A DNA stretch of 64,000 nucleotides from Antedon bifida (GCA_963402885.1 OY727093.1:25915409-25979408), one strand, 5' to 3'. Positions 1 to 13,100 are shown, counted from the stretch's first letter. Translations and numbers: made by a program. The notes: a model not told the origin generated them from the sequence alone.

Positions 1-143
1 TGAGATGCCTTCTTGGAAATCATGAGAGAGTTTGACTCCCAGTTTAATTTGTTGTCAATTATAGTACCTAAGTATTTGTATTGGGTTACTCTTTCAACCT
101 CGGTTTCTTTAATAGTTATTTTTGGAGGGAAATCTTTGTCTAG
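1..143 (-). pseudogene. non-LTR retrotransposon reverse transcriptase fragment, cut by window edge
   Basis: Read on the minus strand from 143 down to 1, an open frame gives a piece containing VTQYKYLGTIIDNKLNW. This is the typical thumb-region motif (xYKYLGxxIDxxLxW) that follows the catalytic palm of non-LTR (LINE-type) reverse transcriptases. The frame runs off the left edge, so intactness cannot be judged. Upstream on the minus strand (beyond 143) the frame is not clearly continued, so this is probably a 5'-truncated or decayed copy. Which LINE clade it belongs to is not determined. Confidence 0.7.
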
Positions 144-1528
144 GTAATACTATAGTAATTGATTGTATATAAAAGGGGTTCTATGGACCTTAAATAATGA
201 AATCATTGTTATTATTAGTATTTATTATTCTCAAATAGAAACTATTATAACAACTATTGTGATTTATTTTAACTGGTCTTTGGAATGTTAAAAAATAGAT
301 TATGTCGAAAAGGCACTGCTTCTCTATAACACTGAAGTTAGTTGTAGTGATATAAAACAAAATTTAAGTCAAAAGTTAATATCATTACTTCTGGTCAATT
401 GACAAATTCAGTCATTACCTTAATTAATACAAAAATATACATTTTTGACAATTTAAGCCCAATATTTTGATGTTATGCGCATTCGGTAACGAAATTTGAG
501 GTTATCGGGTCAAAGGTCAATATTATGATTTCCATTCACTTTTGGGAAAAATAGTTCGTTAGACCAAATACTAACATGTATATTGTGAATATTTTAAGAC
601 CAACCTCATGTTTCTACTGTCAGTAGTTTTCGAGATATGACCATACTAGGGTCAAAGGTCACAATTCCGGAAATGATGATTCCGGCCATTTTCTAATAAA
701 ATGTTGTATTAGAGTGAATAGAAACATATGTGTTCTAAGCAATTTAACACTAAAATGAACTCTGTACCCCTACCGGTTACTAAGATATGGTCCATCATTT
801 TGTTTTGGCAGCCATTTTGAAAATACTCCAAATATGGTCATAAAATACATTTTTTTCTTGGCTACAGTGATTTTTTTAATCTGTATGTCCAAGTGAACAT
901 ATGTGCAAAAAATGAAAACTTTGTCATCCGTGAAACGTTTTTGATCATTTTTTCCCTAAAGGTTAGTTTAAGGGTTAAAGTAGGTTACTACTAAATACAT
1001 GTGAAACACATGTTAATGTGTTGTATTACCAAATATTCCTATGATACTTTGGAAATAGTACCGAGAATACAGCAAGCAATTTTTTTGGCTATTAAAGCGA
1101 AATGTTCGTTCATTACTGTTGTATACTTTGATTACAGCTGCTATGCCAAATAAGGTCATATAAACATTCGATATTGTTTATGTTCAAATGGGTTTTATTA
1201 TAAGTGTATAAAACAGATGGCTGTCTAACTTGGGTGTGGTATGGTCTTATTTCTATTTTTAAATGGTGCACACTATTCACTAATCATTCTATAAAATCTC
1301 AAACAAGACAATATTAAATAATGTTTTCCCGATTTGAGTTCAAACGCATTATTACATGTATGTTGTCTAGGTTCCATATGCCATGTAATCAAATCACATA
1401 AAAACATTGCCTATTGCCTTCTGGGAATAACAGTACTGTAGTTCGAAAAGTACCACAGTCGCAATAGTACATTCTAATCTTCAAGAAAAATAAACAATGG
1501 ATGGAGAATAAATACATAATGTATTAAT
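144..1528. other. non-coding AT-rich stretch, probably old repeats
   Basis: No conserved coding frame was seen. The stretch contains two copies of the 13-mer GGGTCAAAGGTCA (507-519 and 649-661), which read as perfect direct repeats of the nuclear-receptor half site with one-base spacing. Their wording and surroundings suggest they may belong to a decayed mobile element rather than a host enhancer. Confidence 0.5.
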
Positions 1529-1753
1529 GAGTCCCGTGTTCATTCTGAACATAGGGGAATGAGCTGTTAGGAGCTCATTGTACTAAGCCTCGGCATTATG
1601 TGGTAGGGTCAGTTCCTTTCCACACCGCCTTTTTTCTCCCAAGTATTTTCAACTAGGTACTCATTTACAGCTGAGTGGACTGGGAGTTGTCTGGAATTGA
1701 ACCCGGGTCTATCTGTATGACAGTTAAGTGTCTTAACCACTCGGCTATCCAAC
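1529..1753 (-). mobile_element. tRNA-derived SINE
   Basis: On the minus strand this begins with a tRNA-like head: a box A (TAGCCGAGTGGTTAAG) and a box B (GGTTCAATTCC), as in serine or leucine type tRNAs. A non-tRNA body follows and ends near GAACACGGGACTCA. A closely similar copy lies on the plus strand at 23622-23846, sharing head and body, which shows that it is a dispersed element and not a functional tRNA gene. Confidence 0.8.
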
Positions 1754-1806
1754 TATTAATGTAAGAAATGTTAAACAGGAAAACTATTGAAAAATAATAT
1801 AGAGTA

Positions 1807-2220
1807 ACTGAACTTTATGAAATTGAAACATGAACTTGTACAAGTACATTAGAGAGTACATTCTGCATTCTTTGATAAAATACACAGGGTCAAAATAGGA
1901 TGTAGGATTTCTTAAGATAGTATAATCATAAAGAATGTGTTGTTGGACAACATGTAAACAAGATAAGAAACACTGAATAAGGCACTGAACTTGAAATTGA
2001 AACATGAACTTGCTTCATAGTATAGTACATTACAGAGTACATTCTGCATTCTTGATAAAATACACAAGGTCAAAATAGGATGCAAGATTTAAGAAAGATA
2101 AGTATATCAAAAATAATGTGTTGAACAATAAAGACGTACAAGACAAAAAACACTGAATAAGGCACTGAACTTGAAATTGAAACTTAATCTTGAGTACATT
2201 CTGTATTCTTTAAAAATAGT
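1807..2220. repeat. tandem repeat, about 2.3 copies of a 174-180 bp unit
   Basis: The phrase GAAATTGAAACATGAACTT recurs at 1819 and 1993 and in shortened form at 2173, giving spacings of 174 and 180 bp. Each unit also carries the words AGTACATTCTGCATTCTT and CACTGAATAAGGCACTGAAC. The last unit is cut short just before the larger array that starts at 2234. Confidence 0.85.
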
Positions 2221-2233
2221 ATAGAAACAAAAC

Positions 2234-5200
2234 ATAACTAGAATTTAATTCGTCACTTTGACGAATTATAGGTGATCATTTTTATCATTTTACTGAAATT
2301 AATTTTTTTTTAAACATGCACGTACGTTAACATACGATCGGAAAATGTTGATGTATGCCATCCTATTATATGCTTATAGTGCTGAGTTGTGCCTATATGC
2401 CATATACAATATGTACAGTATATACTGTATATCTATATACAGTGTAGCATAGGTGAAATTACGGGACACACATGTTCTAATTTTTTGGCATGATGACGTT
2501 ATCAAACTAAACTTTAAGATGACAATTTCGAAAGATAATTAATTGAGCAAAAAAATATAAGATTTGGAAAAAAATTTGGCACGTAGAAGCGCTGTGCGCG
2601 CTCTTTGAATTGTGTATAACTTTGACGAAAAATATGAAAAAACTACTTTTTCACTTCAACTGGCCATATGTTAACGTTACAACATCCGATAGGCTTAATT
2701 TTTATATGAATTAATATCTACATTTCATCAGCTTTCATAATAAATTATAATCATCAAGGTAACCTTCAATTCTGAAGAGCTGTAAGATATTCAAATTTAC
2801 TGCGAAGGTGAAATTACACGGCCTACGTTATTCAAGTTTTTACGCGTGATGACGTCATTAAAATGAAGATAGTGTCAACTCATGATAAAGATAATTAATT
2901 AAGCAAGCACATACTGAAAGTTGTGCGAAATTCGAGCACACATAACCAAGATGCGCTCTGTTGAATGTGATAATCTACACAAAAAGATAACAAATCCTAA
3001 TTTTTAAATTCAAGTGGCCATTTGATGACGTCAAAACATTTTGTACGTAAAATGTGTACATGAATTCATATCTACAACTCAATGGCTTCCAGAATAAGTT
3101 TAAAAAATCGGGGGTCATCTTGCATTCTGAAGAATTATTTTCATTTTAAAAAAGACCTATTTTTCACCATTTTCAGAACTTTTGTAAAATAAATGTGCGC
3201 ATTTTGTCATTTTTAACGTGCTCATATAGCGTTATTTTAAGTCGGAACTGACTCAAATTTGGTGAATGTACTAAGGATGGTGAGTAGAATGAGATTTGTA
3301 AAAAAAATTCATATTTGTTACGCTTTTTAAGTATCGCGCGCGCAAAAACGCATTTTTGCGCAGTAATTTTTTGAAACACGCAAATGGCCTAATTCATGCT
3401 CTAAATTGATCAAAACTTAATTTTGAGCGTTTTAAATTTTTAACGCGCGATATCACGCGCATGAACCTACGTGCGCGTGCGTTTTTATTTGCTAATATTT
3501 TTACCCTTGATCTGAAGTTTACGTGTAGTGAATTTCATTAATATGTGATAATGAATTATGGAGATATGATTGATAATGTGATTTCGCAAAATGGCGTATA
3601 AATGTCGTCACGGATGAGTGATCACGCTGGAAAGCTTATTAGGATTAAGTTGTATTATTTGAAAGATATTCTGAAATTTTTGTAATCATTGACATTAAAC
3701 TTTTTTAGATAATTGTTACACAAAATAGTGTACAGAAACAATAAAAAGAAAAAAAATAATAAAAAAAAAAATAACTAGAATTTAATTCGTCACTTTGACG
3801 AATTATAGGTGATCATTTTTATCATTTTACTGAAATTAATTTTTTTTAAACATGCACGTACGTTAACATACGATCGGAAAATGTTGATGTATGCCATCCT
3901 ATTATATGCTTATAGTGCTGAGTTGTGCCTATATGCCATATACAATATGTACAGTATATACTGTATATCTATATACAGTGTAGCATAGGTGAAATTACGG
4001 GACACACATGTTCTAATTTTTTGGCATGATGACGTTATCAAACTAAACTTTAAGATGACAATTTCGAAAGATAATTAATTGAGCAAAAAAATATAAGATT
4101 TTGAAAAAAATTTGGCACGTAGAAGCGCTGTGCGCGCTCTTTGAATTGTGTATAACTTTGACGAAAAATTTGAAAAAACTACTTTTTCAATTCAACTGGC
4201 CATATGTTAACGTCACAACATCCGATAGGCTTAATTTTTATATGAATTAATATCTACATTTCATCAGCTTTCATAATAAATTATAATCATCAAGGTAACC
4301 TTCAATTCTGAAGAGCTGTAAGATATTCAAATTTACTGCGAAGGTGAAATTACACGGCCTACGTTATTCAAGTTTTTACGCGTGATGACGTCATTAAAAT
4401 GAAGATAGTGTCAACTCATGATAAAGATAATTAATTAAGCAAGCACATACTGAAAGTTGTGCGAAATTCGAGCACACATAACCAAGATGCGCTCTGTTGA
4501 ATGTGATAATCTACACAAAAAGATAACAAATCCTAATTTTTAAATTCAAGTGGCCATTTGATGACGTCAAAACATTTTGTACGTAAAGTGTGTACATGAA
4601 TTCATATCTACAACTCAATGGCTTCCAGAATAAGTTAAAAAAATCGGGGGTCATCTTGCATTCTGAAGAATTATTTTCATTTTAAAAAAGACCTATTTTT
4701 CACCATTTTCAGAACTTTTGTAAAATTAATATGCGCATTTTGTCATTTTTAACGTGCTCGTATAGCGTTATTTTAAGTCGGAACTGACTCAAATTTGGTG
4801 AATGTACTAAGGATGGTGAGTAGAATGAGATTTGTAAAAAAAATTCATATTTTTTACGCTTTTTAAGTATCGCGCGCGCAAAAACGCATTTTTGCGCAGT
4901 AATTTTTTGAAACACGCAAATGGCCTAATTCATGCTCTAAATTGATCAAAACTTAATTTTGAGCGTTTTAAATTTTTAACGCGCGATATCACGCGCATGA
5001 ACCTACGTGCGCGTGCGTTTTTATTTGCTAATATTTTTACCCTTGACCTGAAGTTTACGTGTAGTGAATTTCATTAATATGTGATAATGAATTATGGAGA
5101 TATGATTGATAATGTGATTTCGCAAAATGGCGTATAAATGTCGTCACGGATGAGTGATCATGCTGGAAAGCTTATTAGGATTAAGTTATATTATTTGAAA

Positions 5201-6886
5201 GATATTCTGAAATTTTGGTAATCATTGACATTAAACTTTTTGAGATAATTGTTACACAAAATAGTGTACAGAAACAATAAAAAGAAAAAAAATAAAGATT
5301 TCATACAATAACAATAGGTGATCATTTAGCATTCTAAATGATCACCTAATAACTAGAATTTAATTCGTCACTTTGACGAATTATAGGTGATCATTTTTAT
5401 CATTTTACTGAAATTAATTTTTTTTTAAACATGCACGTACGTTAACATACGATCGGAAAATGTTGATGTATGCCATCCTATTATATGCTTATAGTGCTGA
5501 GTTGTGCCTATATGCCATATACAATATGTACAGTATATACTGTATATCTATATACAGTGTAGCATAGGTGAAATTACGGGACACATGTTCTAATTTTTTG
5601 GCATGATGACGTTATCAAACTAAACTTTAAGATGACAATTTCGAAAGATAATTAATTGAGCAAAAAAATATAAGATTTGGAAAAAAAAATTGGCACGTAG
5701 AAGCGCTGTGCGCGCTCTTTGAATTGTGTATAACTTTGACGGAAAATATGAAAAAACTACTTTTTCACTTCAACTGGCCATATGTTAACGTCACAACATC
5801 CGATAGGCTTAATTTTTATATGAATTAATATCTACATTTCATCAGCTTTCACAATAAATTATAATCATCAAGGTAACCTTCAATTCTGAAGAGCTGTAAG
5901 ATATTCAAATTTACTGCGAAGGTGAAATTACACGGCCTACGTTATTCAAGTTTTTACGCGTGATGACGTCATTAAAATGAAGATAGTGTCAACTCATGAT
6001 AAAGATAATTAATTAAGCAAGCACATACTGAAAGTTGTGCGAAATTCGAGCACACATAACCAAGATGCGCTCTGTTGAATGTGATAATCTACACAAAAAG
6101 ATAACAAATCCTAATTTTTAAATTCAAGTGGCCATTTGATGACGTCAAAACATTTTGTACGTAAAATGTGTACATGAATTCATATCTACAACTCAATGAC
6201 TTCCAGAATAAGTTAAAAAAATCGGGGGTCATCTTGCATTCTGAAGAGTTATTTTCATTTTAAAAAAGACCTATTTTTCACCATTTTCAGAACTTTTGTA
6301 AAATAAATGTGCGCATTTTGTCATTTTTAACGTGCTCGTATAGCGTTATTTTAAGTCGGAACTGACTCAAATTTGGTGAATGTACTAAGGATGGTGAGTA
6401 GAATGAGATTTTTAAAAAAAATTCATATTTTTTACGCTTTTTAAGTATCGCGCGCGCAAAAACGCATTTTTGCGCAGTAATTTTTTGAAACACGCAAATG
6501 GCCTAATTCATGCTCTAAATTGATCAAAACTTAATTTTGAGCGTTTTAAATTTTTAACGCGCGATATCACGCGCATGAACCTACGTGCGCGTGCGTTTTT
6601 ATTTCCTAATATTTTTACCCTTGATCTGAAGTTTACGTGTAGTGAATTTCATTAATATGTGATAATGAATTATGGAGATATGATTGATAATGTGATTTCG
6701 CAAAATGGCGTATAAATGTCGTCACGGATGAGTGATCACGCTGGAAAGCTTATTAGGATTAAGTTGTATTATTTGAAAGATATTCTGAAATTTTTGTAAT
6801 CATTGACATTAAACTTTTTGAGATAATTGTTACACAAAATAGTGTACAGAAACAATAAAAAGAAAAAAAAAAATAAAAAAAAAAAT
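2234..6886. repeat. three-copy tandem array of a 1.54-1.58 kb unit
   Basis: Units begin with ATAACTAGAATTTAATTCGT at 2234, 3771 and 5349, so the spacing is 1537 and 1578 bp. Copies are nearly identical over their whole length. Each unit opens with a perfect 9-bp hairpin (AATTCGTCA, loop CTT, TGACGAATT) followed by AGGTGATCATT, and ends in an A-rich run. Within a unit, two segments about 355 bp apart (starting at 2452 and 2807 in unit 1) are diverged duplicates of each other, sharing GGTGAAATTAC, GATAATTAATTRAGCAA and TGGCCAT landmarks in order. No protein-coding function is supported: the only shared frames are short and without recognisable domains. It lies just downstream of CDO1. Confidence 0.9.
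5294..5348. repeat. 55-57 bp hairpin repeat between array units 2 and 3
   Basis: This copy has the stem AGGTGATCATTT / AAATGATCACCT separated by a short loop. It is preceded by a shared AAGATTTYATACAATAACAAT lead. Two more copies follow unit 3. Confidence 0.8.
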
Positions 6887-7000
6887 AATAATAAAGATTT
6901 TATACAATAACAATAGGTGATCATTTTATTCTAAATGATCACCTAATAAAGATTTTATACAATAACAATAGGTGATCATTTTATTCTAAATGATCACCTA
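6887..7000. repeat. two tandem copies of the 57-bp AGGTGATCA hairpin repeat
   Basis: Two adjacent, almost identical copies each contain AGGTGATCATTTTATTCT and its inverted partner AAATGATCACCT, forming a 10-12 bp stem. They sit at the right end of the 1.5 kb array. The same AGGTGATCATTT word is found near the start of every array unit, so the hairpin repeat and the array are related. Confidence 0.8.
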
Positions 7001-7002
7001 AT

Positions 7003-7170
7003 AAAGCTCTGTCCACACTACCAAACACTATGCGACAAAAAAACGTGATGTGCCCATATATGGACATGATGACATCATATGACTACCATGCTTGGGCATA
7101 TCACTACCATATTTGAGCAAATCACACTTTTTTTTTTGTCAAACTAGTTTGATAGTGTAGACAGAGCTTT
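7003..7170. mobile_element. palindromic MITE, AAGCTCTGTC family (copy 1)
   Basis: The element has terminal inverted repeats AAAGCTCTGTC and GACAGAGCTTT and is flanked by TA on both sides. The interior holds the family words GTGATGTGCCCATATATGG, ATGATGACATCAT and CTAGTTTGATAGTGTAGAC. Six further family members lie in this window. It abuts the CDO1 coding end: the CDO1 stop codon overlaps its border. Confidence 0.85.
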
Positions 7171-10100
7171 AGTATACAGTACTTACAAATGGTGTCCTTT
7201 CACCAAATTTGCTCCAAAATGTAGTTTTACACGTTATTGAGTGACTAGTTCTCTCATCAAATGATCTGCATGTCTGGATAGGAGGCGAGTACAAGTGCAA
7301 ACTAACCGCTCTTTCACTATGGCTAACATTCTCAATACGATGAATACCCTTTGTGTCTAAAATAATGAGATCAAATTCATGTAAATAACAATAAAAAAAT
7401 AAAAGTCTGCAAACACATGAACATCAACACACATGCGTTTTAAATCGTGTGTAAACTCCAAGTAAGAGTTTTGTTAGGCTGTGTTCGGACGTAAAATCAG
7501 TTACATGTGTAACTTTACATGTGTAATCAGTGATCGTTCGGACGATGAACAATTTACACGTGTAAACAGTCATATTTCATGCATTTCTTTACACTATTAA
7601 GGTCAAATTGCTCTTTATCTTGCGGTTTAAGGTGTAATTGAAAAATCCACCTCATGAGGTGAATTTTTGAAACAGCAAGTTTATCTCAAAATTTACACCA
7701 CACGCGACCATTACACGTATCAATTTGTTCCGTCCGAACGGGCTCTTAGACCATGTGAAAGGGATAAAGCTACAGTATGAGAAAAAAAACAACTGGCTTC
7801 AGAATAAACCCTTCTTTTGAGCATGAATTTAGGTCAAGTTTGGCAGTTACTTGATAACAGAAGACCAACATTTAATTGGTTTGAAATGGCAATTCCTTTA
7901 ATGAAGTATATATCCCTGATATGAGATTGGGCTGTCAGTAGGATACAATAAGCACATTATGTATTTGTAGTATAGTAATAATTAAATGCCTACGCCTGAA
8001 ACAAACATTACATGATTAATTTAATTTTATTTATTTCGGCAAAACAGTTATACAGACATAAATACAAAAAAATAGCTAGATTACGCCAAGGAGTGGCAAA
8101 AGATAGATTGATTAATTGATATTTTATTACAAATTTACTTGTCTTTCTAATGTATAACTGGGTACAACTGAAAACACAAAGCAATTAGGTTTAACATCAG
8201 AAAACTTGAATTTGTTTTCCTTGGAGAAGAGTAAACAGGAATTTCTGTATAATTTTATAAATTAAAGGACTGAAATTGAAATTTTAACTGTAATATACGG
8301 TTATTTTACTTCATAATCTTCACTGCAGTGTAAGGTAACCCTCTTGTTCATAACATTTTTGCTAATGTTCGTAAAAATTGAGTTAATATAAGAATGGTCT
8401 TTTCTCATAAAATCATTGTCTTGTAACAATTTCATTGGATAACTAAATATTCTCAAATTAAATATATTATTAACATTTTACCTTTACTATATTTGACATT
8501 GCAGTTTGAATAAAAAACATATGTTCACAATATTAACTCATTAATTGACCCATTTTTAATTTGGCATGGTCATGAAGAAGGCAGTCTCTGTACTGAATAT
8601 GTCCTAATATGGCAATGCCAAATATGAATTACGCATCATATCCAATAATATGACAGGTTCAAGATATACTTTATGTACAATAAGATACAGTAAAGTCATC
8701 AAATCTAAGATTGTAAGTAATTCTCACTGCATAACAGGAAGCTTGCAGCTTTTGAACAAGACCATGTTTTCAAGGTCTACGTATAGTAGTAGACCAATGT
8801 ATGCAAAGACCATCAATTAATTACACTACAAAAGAAAATGCATTTTGGTATAGATTATTTTTGGAACATTTTACATCAGAAATTTAAGAATCTTGAAGAG
8901 TGCTTTTAACCACTTATGAAGATTAGTACAGTAATTACACATTTTTTTTATTTTATTCATTTCCTCAAAGACAACGACATACAGACAACAAATAGCTTGA
9001 TTGCAAGGAGTGACAATAGAGGCCAAAGCTTCTGTTGCCGATCAGGCGTGCCACCCCCTACAAAAAAGCTAAAACGTACAAAAATGAATATAATCAATTT
9101 ATATGGTTCTAAAATAATTTTTTTTTAAATGTATCTATTAAACTTTGTAATGTGCCTGATATCATCATCAAATCAGTGTCAAATCAGTGTTAAATCATTA
9201 CATGATTGTTCCAGCAAAATCGTTCTGTCTCATGTGGAGCTTTTATGAATTGATTAATACATTTACAGTAGTAAATTGAATTCTTCACTCAATATTGATA
9301 AAGAAGGTGTAAATGTCATGGGACTGTTAACTTAAGCAAAGTGTGAATTGATATCACTCTCAGTGAGATATTAGATCAATATCAATGTTTTCACATCATT
9401 TCAAGCAGATTAAATGATGTATAATAATTCTTTTAAGGATGGTCCACTACAAATTTTATCAGAATATTGTGGGTCAACACCTCTTACAGCCACTCTAACT
9501 CAAAATACAGTACTGTACATTAGTTACAAATAACATTTACAGTATTTCGTGCCGCGCATTTAGGTAGTTGTATTCAAGATGATGAAAGCATTAGGAAACT
9601 GAATCAAGCAAAGCTTTATAGTTTAATACGGTTGAAAAAATGGAAATTTGTAAACTCGGACTGGGCATGCGCAAACCCCAAAGCATATCTGGGACAAGAG
9701 AGCCTATGAGATGTATGCAGACAGTATAGTCTGTGAAAACCCATTCAATAAAAAAAGGTTTTAGTTTTTCCTGTCAACGTAGTCCGGGTATAATTACCAT
9801 GCATCAATTTATCATTGAATAATTGTCAAAACAATCCTCCTTCTATGGTAAATATTTTTGGGGAATTGTTCAAGTATAGATGAAGAATTGTTTGATTAGT
9901 GAGTACTGTATGTTTGTCGACGGGTGGGAAATTCAAAATTTTGTTTACTGGAGGAATGTTATGTCACCACAACCTTAGGAAATAACGGCCCTACCTGTAC
10001 AGTAGTGTAGTTTAGGATTATATATCCTTGTTCTGTACAGTAGGTCACAGACTTTGTTCATTTCATACTACACTATATTTACGCTGACACAACATGTTTA

Positions 10101-13100
10101 CTACTGATTGATAAACAAAAATAATTGATAACAAATCATTACTTCAACTGTCGCAGAAAATTTGGTCATAGTTCAATATCATCATTGTATCTAGAACTAC
10201 GACCATGTAAAGTTCCTGCAAAGGATGAAATGAAGTTTATTATCTGTTATTAAACAGAATATCAATTAAAAAAAGGATCCTTTACACTCAGTACATGAAG
10301 AAAGAACAATATATAAAACTATTACATCAAAAGTCGTATGTTTGTTTTTGCAGTGCTACAGTATCATGCCTGTAGCTAGGATTTACAGGGAGGTCCTTTT
10401 TTTTTTGGCCAGAGGCGCAAACCCCTCCCTGGGCTCCAGCTATTGTTCAACCTTTTCTATAGGCTTGGCGGAAGGACTTCTTTTGAAAAATATTCTATCA
10501 CCTTTAATGTTAACATTTCAATATTGTGCCTCACAGATGGTGAGTAATCAATCTTTCTCTGCATTTATCAACACCTTTTCACATACTTCCATAACACAGT
10601 CATCAATAACTTTAATGACCCTCTATACAGTTTTACTCATATTGATAAACTCTATTCAAATTTTATCCATGGTATACAGTTTTTAATCTACAGTACAAAC
10701 AGGTACTGTACTATACAACCAATATTTTTTGTTTGATTTGTACACACCTAAAACTTAAAGACCTTATTAGAAACCAAGGAATGGTCAGTAACCATTCAAC
10801 TGAACAAAAAAAAATACACATGCATGACGTAGATTGAGTTAATTGACCCATTTCAACTTCTTAGCATACCTACATACTGTAGGCTACGAAAGGTAGAATC
10901 GAAGTAGGTACCTTATGGATATCGAACACCATTTGGCACTCTGCTATAGGGACAGTATAACCCATGGCAAAATCCTTTATCGATATCCTATCAATTACAT
11001 TTAATCTGTTCTTCAGTTGACGTCATTTCCCTAATTGTTCAATAACAAGACAGAAAATAAAACGTTTTAATATTGTAGAATGTTATAGTACAGCCAACTC
11101 TCCTTGACAGTACGCAACCAAAAAAACGTACTGCAGGCGACAAAAAGCAAAAATGGTGGCAAGATCTATATTAACAACGCTTTTGAGCATACTCACGATG
11201 CTTGGTTTTCTGACGTATTTAATGTCAAAAACTAGTTTAAAGAATTAATTGGGAGTGTTTTTTTATATTTCAGAGAGTCCGGTTTAAGGAAAGTTTACTG
11301 TATCATATACAACAATTCATGTGGATTTATTTTAGTGTTTATTTAATACCTAAATAAGTCCACAGGAATGTTTATAGAATACAACCAGTTACAACTGTCC
11401 TTCTGTGGCATAGACTAAAACAGGATGATGTAGTATGCTTACAAACTACAATATATACAAATAATTGTAGTTTTACAAATCATCAATCTGTACTAATTCG
11501 TCACAGTATACTATAAACCTACTATACAGTATACTTCTTTCATTTAGAAAATTACTATGTAAAAATAATCTTTTTAATGGACAAGTATCATCTTTAACTA
11601 AATCACTGATGAATAAGTTAGTGTACATACAGTGCCATAACCATTAGTTCATCACGATATGGTTTAAAACTATTTTCTCTTTCTTGGTTTTCTTATAAAT
11701 ACTACTGTTCCTGTCACCTCTCTTAATAATATCACACAATACTATCTGAAAACTGCAAACTCTCCCAAACCAGACATACATTTGACATCTATTAGGTCTC
11801 AAATCTTTTTTTTAAACACATTTGGAATAAAATCAGACATGATATTAGGCCAGCTTGTGTACAGTATGTCCAGTATAGGGAGAGTTGTTGACTGTACATT
11901 ACTTCCCACAACATAAATTATAAAGTTAACCTACATAAATGAACCTAAGAATCTAATCTGATCAGTAAATGTGTGTTACTACTGTACATTCATTAGTGGG
12001 TTGTACTTGTATCATCGGCACAATACTTACAACTACCTTAACTAACAAACCCAAACTTACCATTGATATACGCAACCTGGTCTAATGTATAGTCAGTTGT
12101 TCCAATAACATTCATTTTTGTCTTCTCAGACTCTGATGGCCATTGGTACAATGTTTCTCTCAAGCTCCCATCCAAAACCTTCATGAAGCAATGGGAATCT
12201 GAATGACTATGAATAGTACTAATGAAAAAAATGATAAAAAGAACTTTAAAAACTTAATCATGTTATTATGGCACTACGATAGACAACCCTGCTAACACAC
12301 TATTCTTAATCTTATATCTTTTTCACTTGTATTTCTTTCTTAACTAGTTTTCTTTATTTATTCTCAATAGACCACTAGGCAGATAAGATTCTTACTAGCC
12401 AACATATTTTTATAGACCTACAGTACAGTACATTACAATACTACAGTATATTCTGATTTATATTGTAAGTAAACTAGTGTACAAACTGTGTTGCTAATTT
12501 CACTTAACAACAACGCAGAGTACACTGGTTTTTTACAATACATTTACAGTACTTAAATCTGTAACCAACAACATTCTATTGTCCAGGCCTTGTCTTTTAA
12601 GGCGAGTGAGTGCGATCACTCACCTAACACACTCCTAAACTGCCCTTGAGGAGTGCGATTTACAACACGCTTAAACTTCTACACAACAACATACAAACAG
12701 CACACCTACAGCATCCCTGAATGTATTGAGGAGTGCAATTTGTAGCACACCTATAATTTTGAAAAGACAAGGCCTGATTGTCTACACTATACTGTATAAT
12801 AGTGATACTATAAATATATTTGTAGATACCCTTTTCACATCTGCATAAATTGGTACAACTTGTAACCAGGTTTGATCACCCGATTTATAACATTACACGT
12901 TTTGTTTTGTTCGACAAGGATAACCATAAGCAAATTCATTCACCGAACCGGGGGAAAGCAGTAAGTTGCACGTTATTTGATGACTATGATTGGTCAGTTT
13001 AATGTACTGTAGTAACAACTCAGGACATCTAGGAACCAAAAATTGTCTTCAGACAATGTAAACCTGGCTACAACTTTTGCAGGTGTGAAAACGGTATTAT

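Noticed and set aside
3173-6493. Three 68-residue minus-strand frames (3173-3379, 4709-4915, 6287-6493) with almost identical protein sequence
   Set aside because: They are the same spot in each copy of the 1.5 kb array. DNA identity, not protein selection, explains their conservation; no domain, no splice context, and the sequence is biased by AT content.
10342-10686. A 114-codon plus-strand frame
   Set aside because: It lies in CDO1 intron 3 over repeat-like sequence (GCCTGTAGCTAGGATTTACA type) and has no recognisable domain or splice support.
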